A DNA stretch of 17,323 nucleotides, taken from positions 1 through 17,323 of the forward strand of contig JAIEOG010000060.1 of NCBI GenBank assembly GCA_019750655.1, in the 5' to 3' direction. This DNA comes from a bacterium. Its GTDB lineage: Bacteria > Bdellovibrionota > FAC87 > UBA2466. The position numbers and the translations under genes are program-made. Shown here in pieces: positions 1 through 7,529 of this stretch. The notes under the pieces were generated by a model that saw only the letters and a list, made by a program, of their open reading frames with translations, was not told the DNA's origin and ran no database searches. Position 1 is the first letter of the stretch. Every line of letters starts with the position of its first letter.

Positions 1-1056
1 TTATTAACTGGATTCGCTCTATTAGTGGGAGCGTGTGGAAAAGAAAACCCCCCTGCTCGGTCAGCAACAGCCACGAGTGCAAAAACCGCTGCTGAGAACC
101 AACAGCAGTGGGTAAAAGCAGATGCGGACGGCGTGTCTGGCATCGCCGCTATGAAGGTAGAAGCGAGCGCTGAAGTGCTTCAAAGCTTCAAAGATAAAGG
201 TGGAGAACTCGATCCCACCAAAAACTGCTTCCAAGTACTGCGGCCCGTCGCCCCTAAAGGCGCCGATATCGCTTACCTGGAATTTCTCGACCAACCCTGC
301 GATCAAGCCATCGTGGTCGGGGAGAAACGCACGAAGTTCGTGCTGACATTAAGACATGCAGGCGAGACCCCGCCAGCAACCGGGGACAACAAGGACGTCG
401 CTCCTCTACTCGGGACGTATGATGTCTTCGGCGGAAATAAAGACGTCGGCACGATGAAAGTCGGAGAGATTGTCTTCGAGCATGGCAAAGCGACGATAAC
501 GTCGCTCTGTACCGGCCCCGCCAATGAAGCTATCTGCCAAGTGAATGCAGTAGCGGGTCTTGTGGCTGGATTTCAAATGAAACCCGATGCCATCGCCGCG
601 CTCAATGCCCGCGAAGCCGAACAACGCAAGCCGCTAGCCCAGAAAGCGAAAGAAGCCAGCGATCGCGCTAAGAACATGGCCGGCCAGGTGCAAACCGAAG
701 TCGATCACGTGACTGGCCTGATTGGCGAGCTGGAAACAGCGTCGCAACAGACCCAAGGCGATCTGCGCAAGGAGCTCCAGACCACCAAAGACACTGTTGC
801 AGCCAAAGAAGCGGAAGCCCGTGCACTGCAAGAAAAGATGCAGGGCCTAGAAGCTCAATTGGCGACGGTAACGGCGGATCGTGATGTAAAGGCTAAAGAG
901 AATGCGAGCAACGTGAAAGCTCTCCAAGAAGCCCGCGCTGCGCTCGCCACTGCGAACACTGAGCTCGAAAAAGCTAAGGTCCAGGTGAAAGCAGCGGATG
1001 TTAAAATCCAGGCCGAGGTGAAGAAAGATCCACCTCCTACACCTACGCTCCCCTAA
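1..1056 (+). CDS. Coiled-coil lipoprotein, 5' end missing
   Basis: The frame is open from base 1, so the true start lies upstream of the window; a GTG at 25 is possible but would cut through the signal peptide. The first visible residues, LLTGFALLVGAC, are the end of a hydrophobic signal with a lipobox (V-G-A-C, Cys at visible codon 12), so the protein should be lipid-anchored after signal peptidase II cleavage. After the Cys comes a region of about 190 residues with several scattered Cys and no family I recognise. From about visible residue 205 to 335 the sequence is Ala/Glu/Lys/Gln-rich with heptad spacing and no Pro or Cys, as in a long coiled coil. The tail KKDPPPTPTLP is Pro-rich. The layout resembles periplasmic spacer or envelope-tethering lipoproteins, but function is unknown. 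A strong terminator follows the TAA. Confidence 0.85.
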   Translation, partial: LLTGFALLVGACGKENPPARSATATSAKTAAENQQQWVKADADGVSGIAAMKVEASAEVLQSFKDKGGELDPTKNCFQVLRPVAPKGADIAYLEFLDQPCDQAIVVGEKRTKFVLTLRHAGETPPATGDNKDVAPLLGTYDVFGGNKDVGTMKVGEIVFEHGKATITSLCTGPANEAICQVNAVAGLVAGFQMKPDAIAALNAREAEQRKPLAQKAKEASDRAKNMAGQVQTEVDHVTGLIGELETASQQTQGDLRKELQTTKDTVAAKEAEARALQEKMQGLEAQLATVTADRDVKAKENASNVKALQEARAALATANTELEKAKVQVKAADVKIQAEVKKDPPPTPTLP

Positions 1057-1067
1057 CCCAGAAACCG

Positions 1068-1094
1068 ATGCGGGGGCTTAAAAAGCCCCCGCAT
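1068..1094. terminator. Bidirectional hairpin terminator
   Basis: A perfect 12-bp stem (1068-1079 pairs with 1083-1094, ATGCGGGGGCTT arm) closes a 3-nt A loop. It sits between the TAA at 1056 and the stop of the convergent gene at 1098-1100, so it can end both transcripts. The base of the stem carries A/T pairs but no long T tract follows on the + strand. Confidence 0.85.
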
Positions 1095-1097
1095 TCC

Positions 1098-1802
1098 CTA
1101 ATACTCTTTGTGTGACGTGAACATATACTCATTGGTCCAGCGAGGATAAACAAAGGCCGCCTTTTTTAAGTTAGCCTTGAGCGTAATCCGAAACCGCGAA
1201 GACCCATCCACGAGCTTTTGAACTGGACCGAAAGTCACTCCGGGATACATTTTGATGACATCGTTCCGGAAGATTTCCCAACCTGTGTCCATCAGGCTTT
1301 TTACATACTTTCCGTTTGCCTGACTCTCGGCCTCAGAAAAATCCAGCTCTACATCCCCGCCTTTTTCGTAATCGCCCCACGTCCCTTTCACGAACGTTAA
1401 TTCGCTCTGGCCTTGCTGCGTTTGCATCGTTCCATCTGCAGCTCGAGACTCCATCGTAATTGACCAGTAGACCTTGCCGCTTCCGGCATCTTGGAAAAAC
1501 TTTGCTGCCGTCTTTCCGTCTTCCCCTTTTCCGGGAAAGGTTGTCATATTTATGCCTAACGCAAAATCTGGCCTTAAATAAACTGCTCGGCCCTGCGCAA
1601 TGAGCTTGAACTGTTGCCACATTTCCGTTCTCTCGTATTCACCCGCTGCGGCGCCATTCGGTGCAGTGTACTCGTCCTTTAATTGAAACCAGGTCGATCC
1701 TCCCCGCACATACCCATCTTCCATGTCTTTAAGGCTGCTGCCGCCAGCCATAGCCGAAGCCGAAATCAAAAATCCGAGCGCGCAAAATAAAATGTCTTTC
1801 AT
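1098..1802 (-). CDS. Secreted protein of unknown function
   Basis: The 234-residue product starts with a clear Sec signal (MKDILFCALGFLISASAMA, cut before GGSS). The frame stays open to 1847, but the ATG at 1802 is chosen because AAAGGA (1808-1813) lies 5 nt upstream of it and because the signal peptide begins exactly there. The mature part is about 215 residues, has no Cys or obvious catalytic motif, is rich in aromatic and charged residues, and looks like a beta-rich periplasmic or extracellular domain. It ends in TAG next to the shared terminator. I do not recognise a family. Confidence 0.8.
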   Translation of the reverse strand: MKDILFCALGFLISASAMAGGSSLKDMEDGYVRGGSTWFQLKDEYTAPNGAAAGEYERTEMWQQFKLIAQGRAVYLRPDFALGINMTTFPGKGEDGKTAAKFFQDAGSGKVYWSITMESRAADGTMQTQQGQSELTFVKGTWGDYEKGGDVELDFSEAESQANGKYVKSLMDTGWEIFRNDVIKMYPGVTFGPVQKLVDGSSRFRITLKANLKKAAFVYPRWTNEYMFTSHKEY

Positions 1803-1807
1803 TGGCG

Positions 1808-1813
1808 TCCTTT
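1808..1813 (-). promoter_or_regulatory. Ribosome binding site deciding the start at 1802
   Basis: AAAGGA on the minus strand, 5 nt before the ATG at 1802. It supports this ATG over the longer reading from 1847. Confidence 0.7.
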
Positions 1814-1941
1814 CGTGAAACGATGATTGCACCACCCCTACAATCACTCCTCAAGGCACGGGGCAGCGAACCTGATTCCTTGCGATAGGTTTTGAACCGA
1901 CGTCTGAGACTCGACAAATCGTCCACTCTCTAGCCGAAAGC

Positions 1942-1958
1942 TGTCTAATTTCTGACGA
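1942..1958 (+). repeat. Imperfect copy of a TGTCTAAT operator-like site
   Basis: TGTCTAAT at 1942-1949 repeats the left half of the perfect inverted repeat at 2007-2023, 65 bp further on. Its right half is degenerate (TTCTGACGA). It lies in the 309-bp divergent space (1803-2111) between the secreted-protein gene and the Ig/LamG lipoprotein gene. A shorter related dyad, GTCTGAGAC, is at 1902-1910. Confidence 0.35.
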
Positions 1959-2006
1959 TAGAAAAAACCGAATAGTTTGGGCAGCCTTACGGGCTTTAGT
2001 GTCAAA

Positions 2007-2023
2007 TGTCTAATCTTTAGACA
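2007..2023. promoter_or_regulatory. Operator-like inverted repeat
   Basis: TGTCTAA-TCT-TTAGACA is a perfect 7-bp dyad with a 3-bp centre, lying 88 bp before the ATG at 2112 in a divergent intergenic region. Its size suits a dimeric repressor or activator site. The rest of the 1803-2111 interval shows no good sigma-70 promoter and no gene. It also holds GACAAATCG at 1913-1921, which recurs inverted at 2074-2082. Confidence 0.4.
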
Positions 2024-2111
2024 ACCGACTGAGTACTTTCCACGCGTAAACCCCCTTGGCAAATCTCTTGCAACGATTTGTCACAACTCTTCTCGTTTTC
2101 GGGGGCCTGTC

Positions 2112-3926
2112 ATGAAACTTCGTCATCTTGTTCTAAGCACCTTGCTCACCGCTGCCTGCAGCGTTCAGCGAACTACCAACACTAGTTATCAGGTAACGGG
2201 CAATTGCTCGACTGCCGCAACGCCTACTTTAGAACGCGTAAACCCCTCGGCCGCAGTAACCAACGAAAGCCAAGTAGCCTGGCGCGTGAGAGCCAGCGGT
2301 TGCGCAAGCTATAAACTAAGCGACTCTAACCCAGCTTCCTTTACTTCGAGCATCGAATACAGCCGAAGCTATTCTTCGGGCTCGCACTACGAAGATATCA
2401 CTGTCTTGGGTTTTGACTCCGCCGGCTCTATTCAAAAGTACTACGCCTTGCGATCTCCCTCCTTCACTGTCGCGGATGCAGATGCGGGTGATATGACGGT
2501 CGACTTACGTATCAATGGCCAGAAGTCGCTAGCCTTAAGATCGGGAGAATCCGCCACTCTGTCTTGGAGCGTGACCGGAGCTACCAATTGCATGGTTGGC
2601 ACCACTAACGTTACTGCCATGAGCAACCTGTCTACCGGCGCTTTATCCACGCCAGGACTTCAGAGCTATACGCTTTCTTGCACTAACCCAAACGCGGCCG
2701 CACCCATGACGAACACCGTTAGCGTGAACGTCATCGGCCCCGTATCTGTGGTCTTAAGAGCGAACGGTTCGGAAACACCTGCGACGATCGCTTACGGACA
2801 AGATTCGACTCTATCTTGGGTTGCGGCAAATGCGACTTCTTGCACTCTGAACCCAGGAAACATCGCCTTGGGAACCACTACGAGCCGTGTCGTCAGCCCG
2901 ACCGCGCAAACCACGTACACGATTTCGTGCCAGAACCAATTCGGGACTGCTACCGACGATGTAACGCTAACAACGCGACCGGTTCCTACCGTGAGTCTTC
3001 TTGCGAATGGGCAGACAGAGATTACCGTCCCGTATTACCAGACCACGCCATTGTCCTGGAGTTCTCGCTATTCCACTGGCTGCAGCATGAGCCCCAACCC
3101 GTGGCCCGGCACTACGATGCTGACGACAGATACCGCGGTTTCGGGCCGCCATTACGCAGATACGACCTACACGGTCACCTGCGTCGACGCCGCGGACAAC
3201 ACGGCTAGAGACACGGCCAAAGTCGTTGTAAACCAGAGGACGCAAGGCGCCGGCAGTATGCAAGCCGCCTTAGCACTACTCCACTTCAACGGCACGAATG
3301 CGCCCTTCAGCGACGCTCTGGGGTTGAATAATGCCGTTGCCGTCAGTGGCGTCGACATGCCCGTGTGGAACGTTTCAGGAAAACGTGGCCAGGGCATCCA
3401 GTTTGCGGGCGCCCATGCACTCACTCTTGGTTCGCGACCCTCTATTAACGGCAAAGGCGACTTTACCGTGATGTTCTGGGTCTACACGCTCTCCACGGGA
3501 GCGATGCGCCTCGTCCAGCAGTACGACACCACCAATGTCGGCGGCTCTTATAGCATCTGGATGAACGCTGGTAAGCTTTACTACCAAGACAATGAAACCC
3601 CGACTGTGAAACGCTTGGGTTTCAATACTTCGACCGCTTACAACGACGGCAAATGGCACCAAGTCGCCTTCGTGCGGAACGCGAATGGCGGCCGTATCTT
3701 TGTCGATGGAGTGGCTGCAGGCTCGCAGATTTTCTCGACCGCCGATGTGACGGCAGGCAAATACGTACCGGCGAACTTGAAACCGCAGAGAGTGTTCATC
3801 GGTTATGATGGCCACGCTACGGGCAGCGAAGGCAAAGCAGCCTACACCGGCTATCTCGACGAACTCGCGATTTACAACCGCGACCTGTCGGAAGCTGAAA
3901 TCAGCGCCATCTACAACGGCCGCTAA
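2112..3926 (+). CDS. Surface lipoprotein: Ig-like repeats plus LamG/ConA-like lectin domain
   Basis: The product is 604 residues from ATG 2112, which is preferred over the open frame from 1977 because MKLRHLVLSTLLTAAC is a lipoprotein signal (Cys 16) and GGGGG precedes the ATG. After an N-terminal beta segment (about 35-125), three repeats of about 80 residues (129-207, 211-289, 292-373) share the pattern LSW...C...YT[LIV][ST]C. Each has one spaced Cys pair, as in Ig-like folds with a disulfide. Residues 385-604 form a Laminin_G_3/concanavalin-like jelly roll, with DFTVMFWVYT, KWHQVAFVRN, IFVDG and the terminal YLDELAIYNRDLSEAEI signature. The protein probably binds glycan or matrix at the cell surface; the ligand is unknown. 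Its TAA overlaps the stop of the convergent regulator gene by 4 nt. Confidence 0.88.
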   Translation: MKLRHLVLSTLLTAACSVQRTTNTSYQVTGNCSTAATPTLERVNPSAAVTNESQVAWRVRASGCASYKLSDSNPASFTSSIEYSRSYSSGSHYEDITVLGFDSAGSIQKYYALRSPSFTVADADAGDMTVDLRINGQKSLALRSGESATLSWSVTGATNCMVGTTNVTAMSNLSTGALSTPGLQSYTLSCTNPNAAAPMTNTVSVNVIGPVSVVLRANGSETPATIAYGQDSTLSWVAANATSCTLNPGNIALGTTTSRVVSPTAQTTYTISCQNQFGTATDDVTLTTRPVPTVSLLANGQTEITVPYYQTTPLSWSSRYSTGCSMSPNPWPGTTMLTTDTAVSGRHYADTTYTVTCVDAADNTARDTAKVVVNQRTQGAGSMQAALALLHFNGTNAPFSDALGLNNAVAVSGVDMPVWNVSGKRGQGIQFAGAHALTLGSRPSINGKGDFTVMFWVYTLSTGAMRLVQQYDTTNVGGSYSIWMNAGKLYYQDNETPTVKRLGFNTSTAYNDGKWHQVAFVRNANGGRIFVDGVAAGSQIFSTADVTAGKYVPANLKPQRVFIGYDGHATGSEGKAAYTGYLDELAIYNRDLSEAEISAIYNGR

Positions 3927-4741
3927 TTCTCGCTCCAATCAAAGAGATCGAAATTCAACTGGTACACTTCTTTGGATTCGGCCTTGCGGACACGCGCGTC
4001 GAATTTCTTTAAGAACTGCACAAATTCCTTTTGGATCGCTGCGCGATCTTTAGGCGCCGCTGTGAAAACCACCGAATAGCTATAGGCCTTCCTTTCTAGT
4101 TTACTCACCCTATCGAGTGCCTTAAGCCGCAAAAGCGTGCGGTAAGAGGGAATCAGTGATGAATCCCAAGGCAGATGCATTTGGCCCTTATCCACGGAAT
4201 ACCGCCCATTTTTCAAAGACACTATCTGCAATTGCAAAAGCACCTTCAGTACCTTAGAAAACTGCGTGCGAGACAAGCCTAGCTTCTTGCGGATCTGCTC
4301 CTGGTCCTGGGCGTAGCGCCCAATACTCAAAAACATATGCACGAGTTGCGCTGCCGGGTTGAAATAGTAATCCGTAAGCTGACTACCGGAATCCAAGGGA
4401 GGCGCTGGCGTGTGGTGGCTACGATCGCGCTGCTGGCGAACGGCTTCCAACTGCCTCTCCAAAAAAGCTCGTCGCGCAGGTAACGAAGATCGCTGCCATT
4501 CGTGCAGAAGCACCAGATAGTCTTTTTCCTCTGCAGCAAACCCGAGATACTCAATCGCTAGAAAAAACTGATCGGAATTTAATTCCGCTTTCCCTCCACT
4601 CAAAACGCGGGAAAGATACGTCTTCTGTACACCGCACTGGTTGGCAAGGCTTTGGAAATTATGGGAGGGGTTTTGGGATTTGAGTTCCAAGAGTCGGTAC
4701 TTGATCACCGCTTTGTAATCGTCCGAGTGGTAAAGATTCAT
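3923..4741 (-). CDS. TIGR02147-family HTH regulator
   Basis: The 272-residue protein has an N-terminal XRE-like helix-turn-helix (about 27-60: FQSLANQCGV...YLSRVLSGG), a helical linker, and a second, winged-helix-like domain (about 140-195). It ends in a domain closing with YQLNFDLFDWSEN, the arrangement of the TIGR02147/DUF4423 family described in Fibrobacter and the Bdellovibrio group. It is expected to be a cytoplasmic DNA-binding regulator; no target is known. It is divergent from the metalloprotease gene across 115 bp, which makes that gene a natural candidate target (inference). No strong ribosome site precedes the ATG. The TAG overlaps the stop of the Ig/LamG gene (CTAA, 3923-3926), with no terminator between them. 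Confidence 0.85.
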   Translation of the reverse strand: MNLYHSDDYKAVIKYRLLELKSQNPSHNFQSLANQCGVQKTYLSRVLSGGKAELNSDQFFLAIEYLGFAAEEKDYLVLLHEWQRSSLPARRAFLERQLEAVRQQRDRSHHTPAPPLDSGSQLTDYYFNPAAQLVHMFLSIGRYAQDQEQIRKKLGLSRTQFSKVLKVLLQLQIVSLKNGRYSVDKGQMHLPWDSSLIPSYRTLLRLKALDRVSKLERKAYSYSVVFTAAPKDRAAIQKEFVQFLKKFDARVRKAESKEVYQLNFDLFDWSEN

Positions 4742-4770
4742 ACGAGCCAGTTAACTATTCGTACAACTTT

Positions 4771-4798
4771 TTGGAAATAATTAATTTCGTAATAATTT
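4771..4798 (+). promoter_or_regulatory. Possible sigma-70 promoter for the metalloprotease gene
   Basis: TTGGAA (4771-4776) and TAATTT (4793-4798) are separated by 16 bp in an AT-rich stretch within the otherwise featureless divergent spacer 4742-4856. The match to consensus is moderate. Confidence 0.35.
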
Positions 4799-4856
4799 AC
4801 GTGGCTCTGGGGCGCTGGAATACTCAAACCTATCGAACAACCTAATGGGGGGACTG

Positions 4857-6005
4857 ATGCAACTCTTAAAACTCACAGCACTAGCAAGTCTTTTAGGCGG
4901 CATGGCCTTAGCCGGCAATGCGACAGGAGGCGGCGGTGGCGACACTGCTTTCCACTGGGAAACGGCTTGGTTTCCAAAAATCGGTAAGGTCCGTTACTGC
5001 TACCAAACCGCAAAGGACTTCGGCGTCACCGAAGACGAAGCTGACAAAGCCTTCCGCGCGGCGCTTAATGGCTGGCGTGACTACTTGCAAGATCTTGGGG
5101 ATGGGGCGCTTTACTTTGATTACCACCGCCAACTCGCTTGCGATGGCGCCGAGGACATCACTATCTACCTAGGAATGGAGACAGCAGAAGTCACCGTCGC
5201 CAAAAGCTTCCACCACCAACCCTTAGGGTTTAGCCACCCGACTAAGCTGCCTTATTGGGACGTGGATCAGTGGGGAAAAGGCTTCATCTGGATTGCGAAG
5301 TCGGAGTTTTTAGCTGACTCCCATACAGGCCGCAAAATGCCAGATTGGAAACAGCCCCATCTCTTACAGTCCATTTTCTTGCACGAACTCGGGCATGTGC
5401 TCGGGTGTAAGCATATCGAGGGAACTGTCATGGATGCTAGACATGCGAGCTATATCCTAGAGGAAAAGCCAGGCCTGTCCTACGCACGCGGAAAACATCT
5501 ACTCGACATCGATGGATACCAGAAACTTTGGTTTAGCTGGAAAAAAGGATCTTGGGACGGCCAGCTGGGATATGGCGATAACCCTCGCAATCCGACCCTC
5601 GCTAAACTCTCACGCGATACTTTCGAACGCTTCTTTGGCGAGCTCCCTAAAGGCCCGACGACGGCGAAGCTTGAAATGGTTCCAGGTGTAGAAGGTAGCG
5701 TTATCCAGCCCCTGAAGCTTTCGGTGACGGATGCCGGCCAAACTCGTCAGCTCCAGCTTGAGATTTCAAGAGACGGCGCTTGGGGTTTTCCGGCGCCGGC
5801 CTTTGAAGGACTCCACGGAATGGGATCCAACGATATCTTTCATGAGGGAAACAGAATTGGCCCATCCGCTTTTCTGGGATCGGTGCAATTACCCGGTGGG
5901 AAGACAGTGCAACTGCTCTTTGAAATCAATATGTCTCAATCGTCCCAAGTAGGTTTGTACTACTACTGGAACGGAAAGAAACTCGGCCTCTTTACTCGCC
6001 CTTAA
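4857..6005 (+). CDS. Secreted metzincin-like metalloprotease
   Basis: The 382-residue protein begins with a Sec signal (cut after MALA, about residue 19). ATG 4857 is preferred over ATG 4845 because GGGGGGA lies just before it. The zinc site HELGHVLGCKH (176-186) is the metzincin HExxHxxGxxH motif, with E177 as general base, and the Met-turn Met follows closely (TVMD, M192), as in matrixin-type enzymes. There is no propeptide with a Cys switch: the catalytic domain starts soon after a Gly-rich linker (24-28). Residues about 210-382 form a separate beta-rich C-terminal domain with no family I can name. It probably cleaves protein outside the cytoplasm; the substrate is unknown. A terminator follows at 6013. 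Confidence 0.85.
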   Translation: MQLLKLTALASLLGGMALAGNATGGGGGDTAFHWETAWFPKIGKVRYCYQTAKDFGVTEDEADKAFRAALNGWRDYLQDLGDGALYFDYHRQLACDGAEDITIYLGMETAEVTVAKSFHHQPLGFSHPTKLPYWDVDQWGKGFIWIAKSEFLADSHTGRKMPDWKQPHLLQSIFLHELGHVLGCKHIEGTVMDARHASYILEEKPGLSYARGKHLLDIDGYQKLWFSWKKGSWDGQLGYGDNPRNPTLAKLSRDTFERFFGELPKGPTTAKLEMVPGVEGSVIQPLKLSVTDAGQTRQLQLEISRDGAWGFPAPAFEGLHGMGSNDIFHEGNRIGPSAFLGSVQLPGGKTVQLLFEINMSQSSQVGLYYYWNGKKLGLFTRP

Positions 6006-6012
6006 TCCAAGG

Positions 6013-6042
6013 CACCCGCAGCTGGAATAACGGCTGCGGGTG
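6013..6042 (+). terminator. Rho-independent-like terminator after the metalloprotease gene
   Basis: A perfect 10-bp stem (CACCCGCAGC 6013-6022 with 6033-6042) closes a 10-nt loop and is followed by TTCTAT. It begins 8 nt after the TAA. Confidence 0.75.
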
Positions 6043-6070
6043 TTCTATACGCCCTCCTCCAGAATACAGC

Positions 6071-6082
6071 GCCTAGCTAGGC
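6071..6082. promoter_or_regulatory. Perfect 12-bp palindrome before the secreted-protein gene
   Basis: GCCTAGCTAGGC reads the same on both strands and lies 53 bp before the ATG at 6135, in a 129-bp intergenic stretch. It could be an operator for a dimeric regulator. I see no clear promoter beside it. Confidence 0.3.
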
Positions 6083-6120
6083 ACGGCTGCACGGTCCTGC
6101 GATTGCATAACTTCCAGCCT

Positions 6121-6125
6121 AAGGA
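6121..6125 (+). promoter_or_regulatory. Ribosome binding site deciding the start at 6135
   Basis: AAGGA lies 9 nt before ATG 6135 but abuts the in-frame ATG at 6126, so the later ATG is the likelier start. Confidence 0.6.
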
Positions 6126-6134
6126 ATGCACTCA

Positions 6135-6947
6135 ATGACACGTTTTTTTCTATTTATCGGGCTAGTTTCCATTAGCGCGCAAGCCCAGACACCCGGCGCC
6201 CATGCCGGCGGAGCTCCTTCGAACAAGGCAAATCCGCCTCACGCCATTGCAACCCCGAAAGTCAGCCCCCTTTTTCCGGGTGATCAGCCCGAGAGTTTCG
6301 AGATCCGGCACATCGATAACGCGATTGTGACTTACAACCTTTTTGACGGTAAGAACCCTGACGGCTCGGAGGCCGACAAAGAAACCAAGGAAAAGCATAA
6401 AGAGATTGCACGCAAGATCGTCTCCGGAGCGAAAGACAAAGAACAAAACGCGCAAATCAAAGCGCAGATGCCCGGCACTCAGGACTATCTCCACATTAAG
6501 ATTCTCGCGATTGAATTACGCCCCGTCGCGAGCGATCCCGAACACCACCCCGAAATCAAGGACCAGCTCGAGGTCTGGGCCGTGAGTGATACCGGAAAAA
6601 TGCAGATGCGCAGCATAAAGAACAAGCAAGCGACTCCCATCCGCATTTCCAAGCAAGATTTCCTGGATGGTAAACGCCAGGTACTCAAAGCGACCGCAGA
6701 AACCGTTGTCCCCGGTAATATCTACAATGAAGTTTTGGAGCTGGAGAGCGCTTTGGAATTTGAATTAGGCCCCGGCGGCGTCAACCTCAAAGATGTTACG
6801 GTGGGAACCTCGATGGTCGGCAAGGGGGTTAGCGCTTGGACCGGGCAAGTTCTCAAACAATACCCGTCTTCTATGACTTACCCGTGGCTGAGCGGAACAC
6901 GCTCCCCTCGCCGCGATCTTCCAGACAGCCAGATGTCAGTGAATTAG
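6135..6947 (+). CDS. Secreted protein of unknown function
   Basis: The 270-residue product starts with a Sec signal, MTRFFLFIGLVSISAQA, cut before QTPG. The mature N-terminus is Gly/Ala/Pro-rich. A charged Lys/Glu-rich helical stretch follows (about 75-115) and then a mixed beta region with no Cys after the signal. No catalytic motif or known family is visible. It stands alone between a terminator at 6013-6042 and a convergent operon, and its TAG overlaps the stop of the Tsr3-like gene by 4 nt (TTAG, 6944-6947). Confidence 0.78.
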   Translation: MTRFFLFIGLVSISAQAQTPGAHAGGAPSNKANPPHAIATPKVSPLFPGDQPESFEIRHIDNAIVTYNLFDGKNPDGSEADKETKEKHKEIARKIVSGAKDKEQNAQIKAQMPGTQDYLHIKILAIELRPVASDPEHHPEIKDQLEVWAVSDTGKMQMRSIKNKQATPIRISKQDFLDGKRQVLKATAETVVPGNIYNEVLELESALEFELGPGGVNLKDVTVGTSMVGKGVSAWTGQVLKQYPSSMTYPWLSGTRSPRRDLPDSQMSVN

Positions 6948-7528
6948 ACCTTCGGTGCCCGCCCGCGGTTCCAGCGGCGGCTTTGAGAACTTCGTTCGCT
7001 TTGAAAGACAGGCGGCAACGTCTCTGGGTTTCCGGCTTGCGCGACTCCTAGTTCCAAAAAGCGCCTCGCATTTTTTTCCACGAAGGCGCGTCCAAAATAG
7101 TACTTCGACAGTAGGGTCACATCCCAATTTCCAACTAGAGCGGCTGCAATGAAGAGCGCTTCAATCGTCGCTAAACCACCATCCGGATCTTGTTCCGGTT
7201 GGCCCACGCGTGGGTAGGCCGTTATAAAACCCTCGGGGATTCTTGCTCGCACCGCGGGCTGATCTTGTTCCCAAGCCATGCGCTTCAAAAGCCTGGGCAA
7301 ACGGCGCCACACACAGTCCACCGCCGCAATCGCTGGCACCTCTTGGAACCCTTCGCGCAAAGTCGAAAGGCATTCGCCTTCGTGGTGCAAGAGCAAAGGC
7401 GCAGAGAAAGGCCCAAGTGGGCCCTCGCCCCAGACTTTAAACAGGCGAAAGTCCGGGCGCCCAGAGAGAGGCTTGATCGTGCACTTATTAGCGGTTTCGC
7501 CCGCGTCGATGAGGATTTCGTAGCGCAC
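6944..7528 (-). CDS. Tsr3-like (DUF367-like) putative aminocarboxypropyltransferase
   Basis: The 194-residue protein is read from GTG 7528, one base after the upstream gene's TGA; GGAGG at 7538-7542, 9 nt away, fixes this start. The frame continues to 7615, but that extension overlaps the nucleosidase C-terminus. It has the ordered landmarks I associate with Tsr3: NKCTIKPL (14-21, compare KKCTGKKL), VDCVW (70-74, compare VDCSW), an R..IP..FITAYPRVG segment (94-109, in place of the LP..AANPVNYG stretch), GLATIEALFIAAALVG (118-133) and LLSKYYFGRAFVEKN (139-153, compare the FkWG..F...N motif). Tsr3 is a SPOUT-like enzyme in eukaryotes and archaea that moves the 3-amino-3-carboxypropyl group of SAM to rRNA and releases methylthioadenosine. 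The bacterial target is unknown. DTW-domain tRNA enzymes share the [T]xEA segment and are the main alternative. The basic tail (178-194) suggests RNA contact. Confidence 0.68.
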   Translation of the reverse strand: MRYEILIDAGETANKCTIKPLSGRPDFRLFKVWGEGPLGPFSAPLLLHHEGECLSTLREGFQEVPAIAAVDCVWRRLPRLLKRMAWEQDQPAVRARIPEGFITAYPRVGQPEQDPDGGLATIEALFIAAALVGNWDVTLLSKYYFGRAFVEKNARRFLELGVAQAGNPETLPPVFQSERSSQSRRWNRGRAPKV

Positions 7529-7529
7529 G

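Noticed and set aside
1824..1846. TGATTG ... CAATCA inverted repeat upstream of the secreted-protein gene
   Set aside because: Only 6-bp arms with an 11-bp gap and no second copy; too weak to call an operator.
3375..3938. Minus-strand frame of 187 codons
   Set aside because: It is antisense to the LamG domain, whose motifs are unmistakable on the + strand, and it has no recognisable content.
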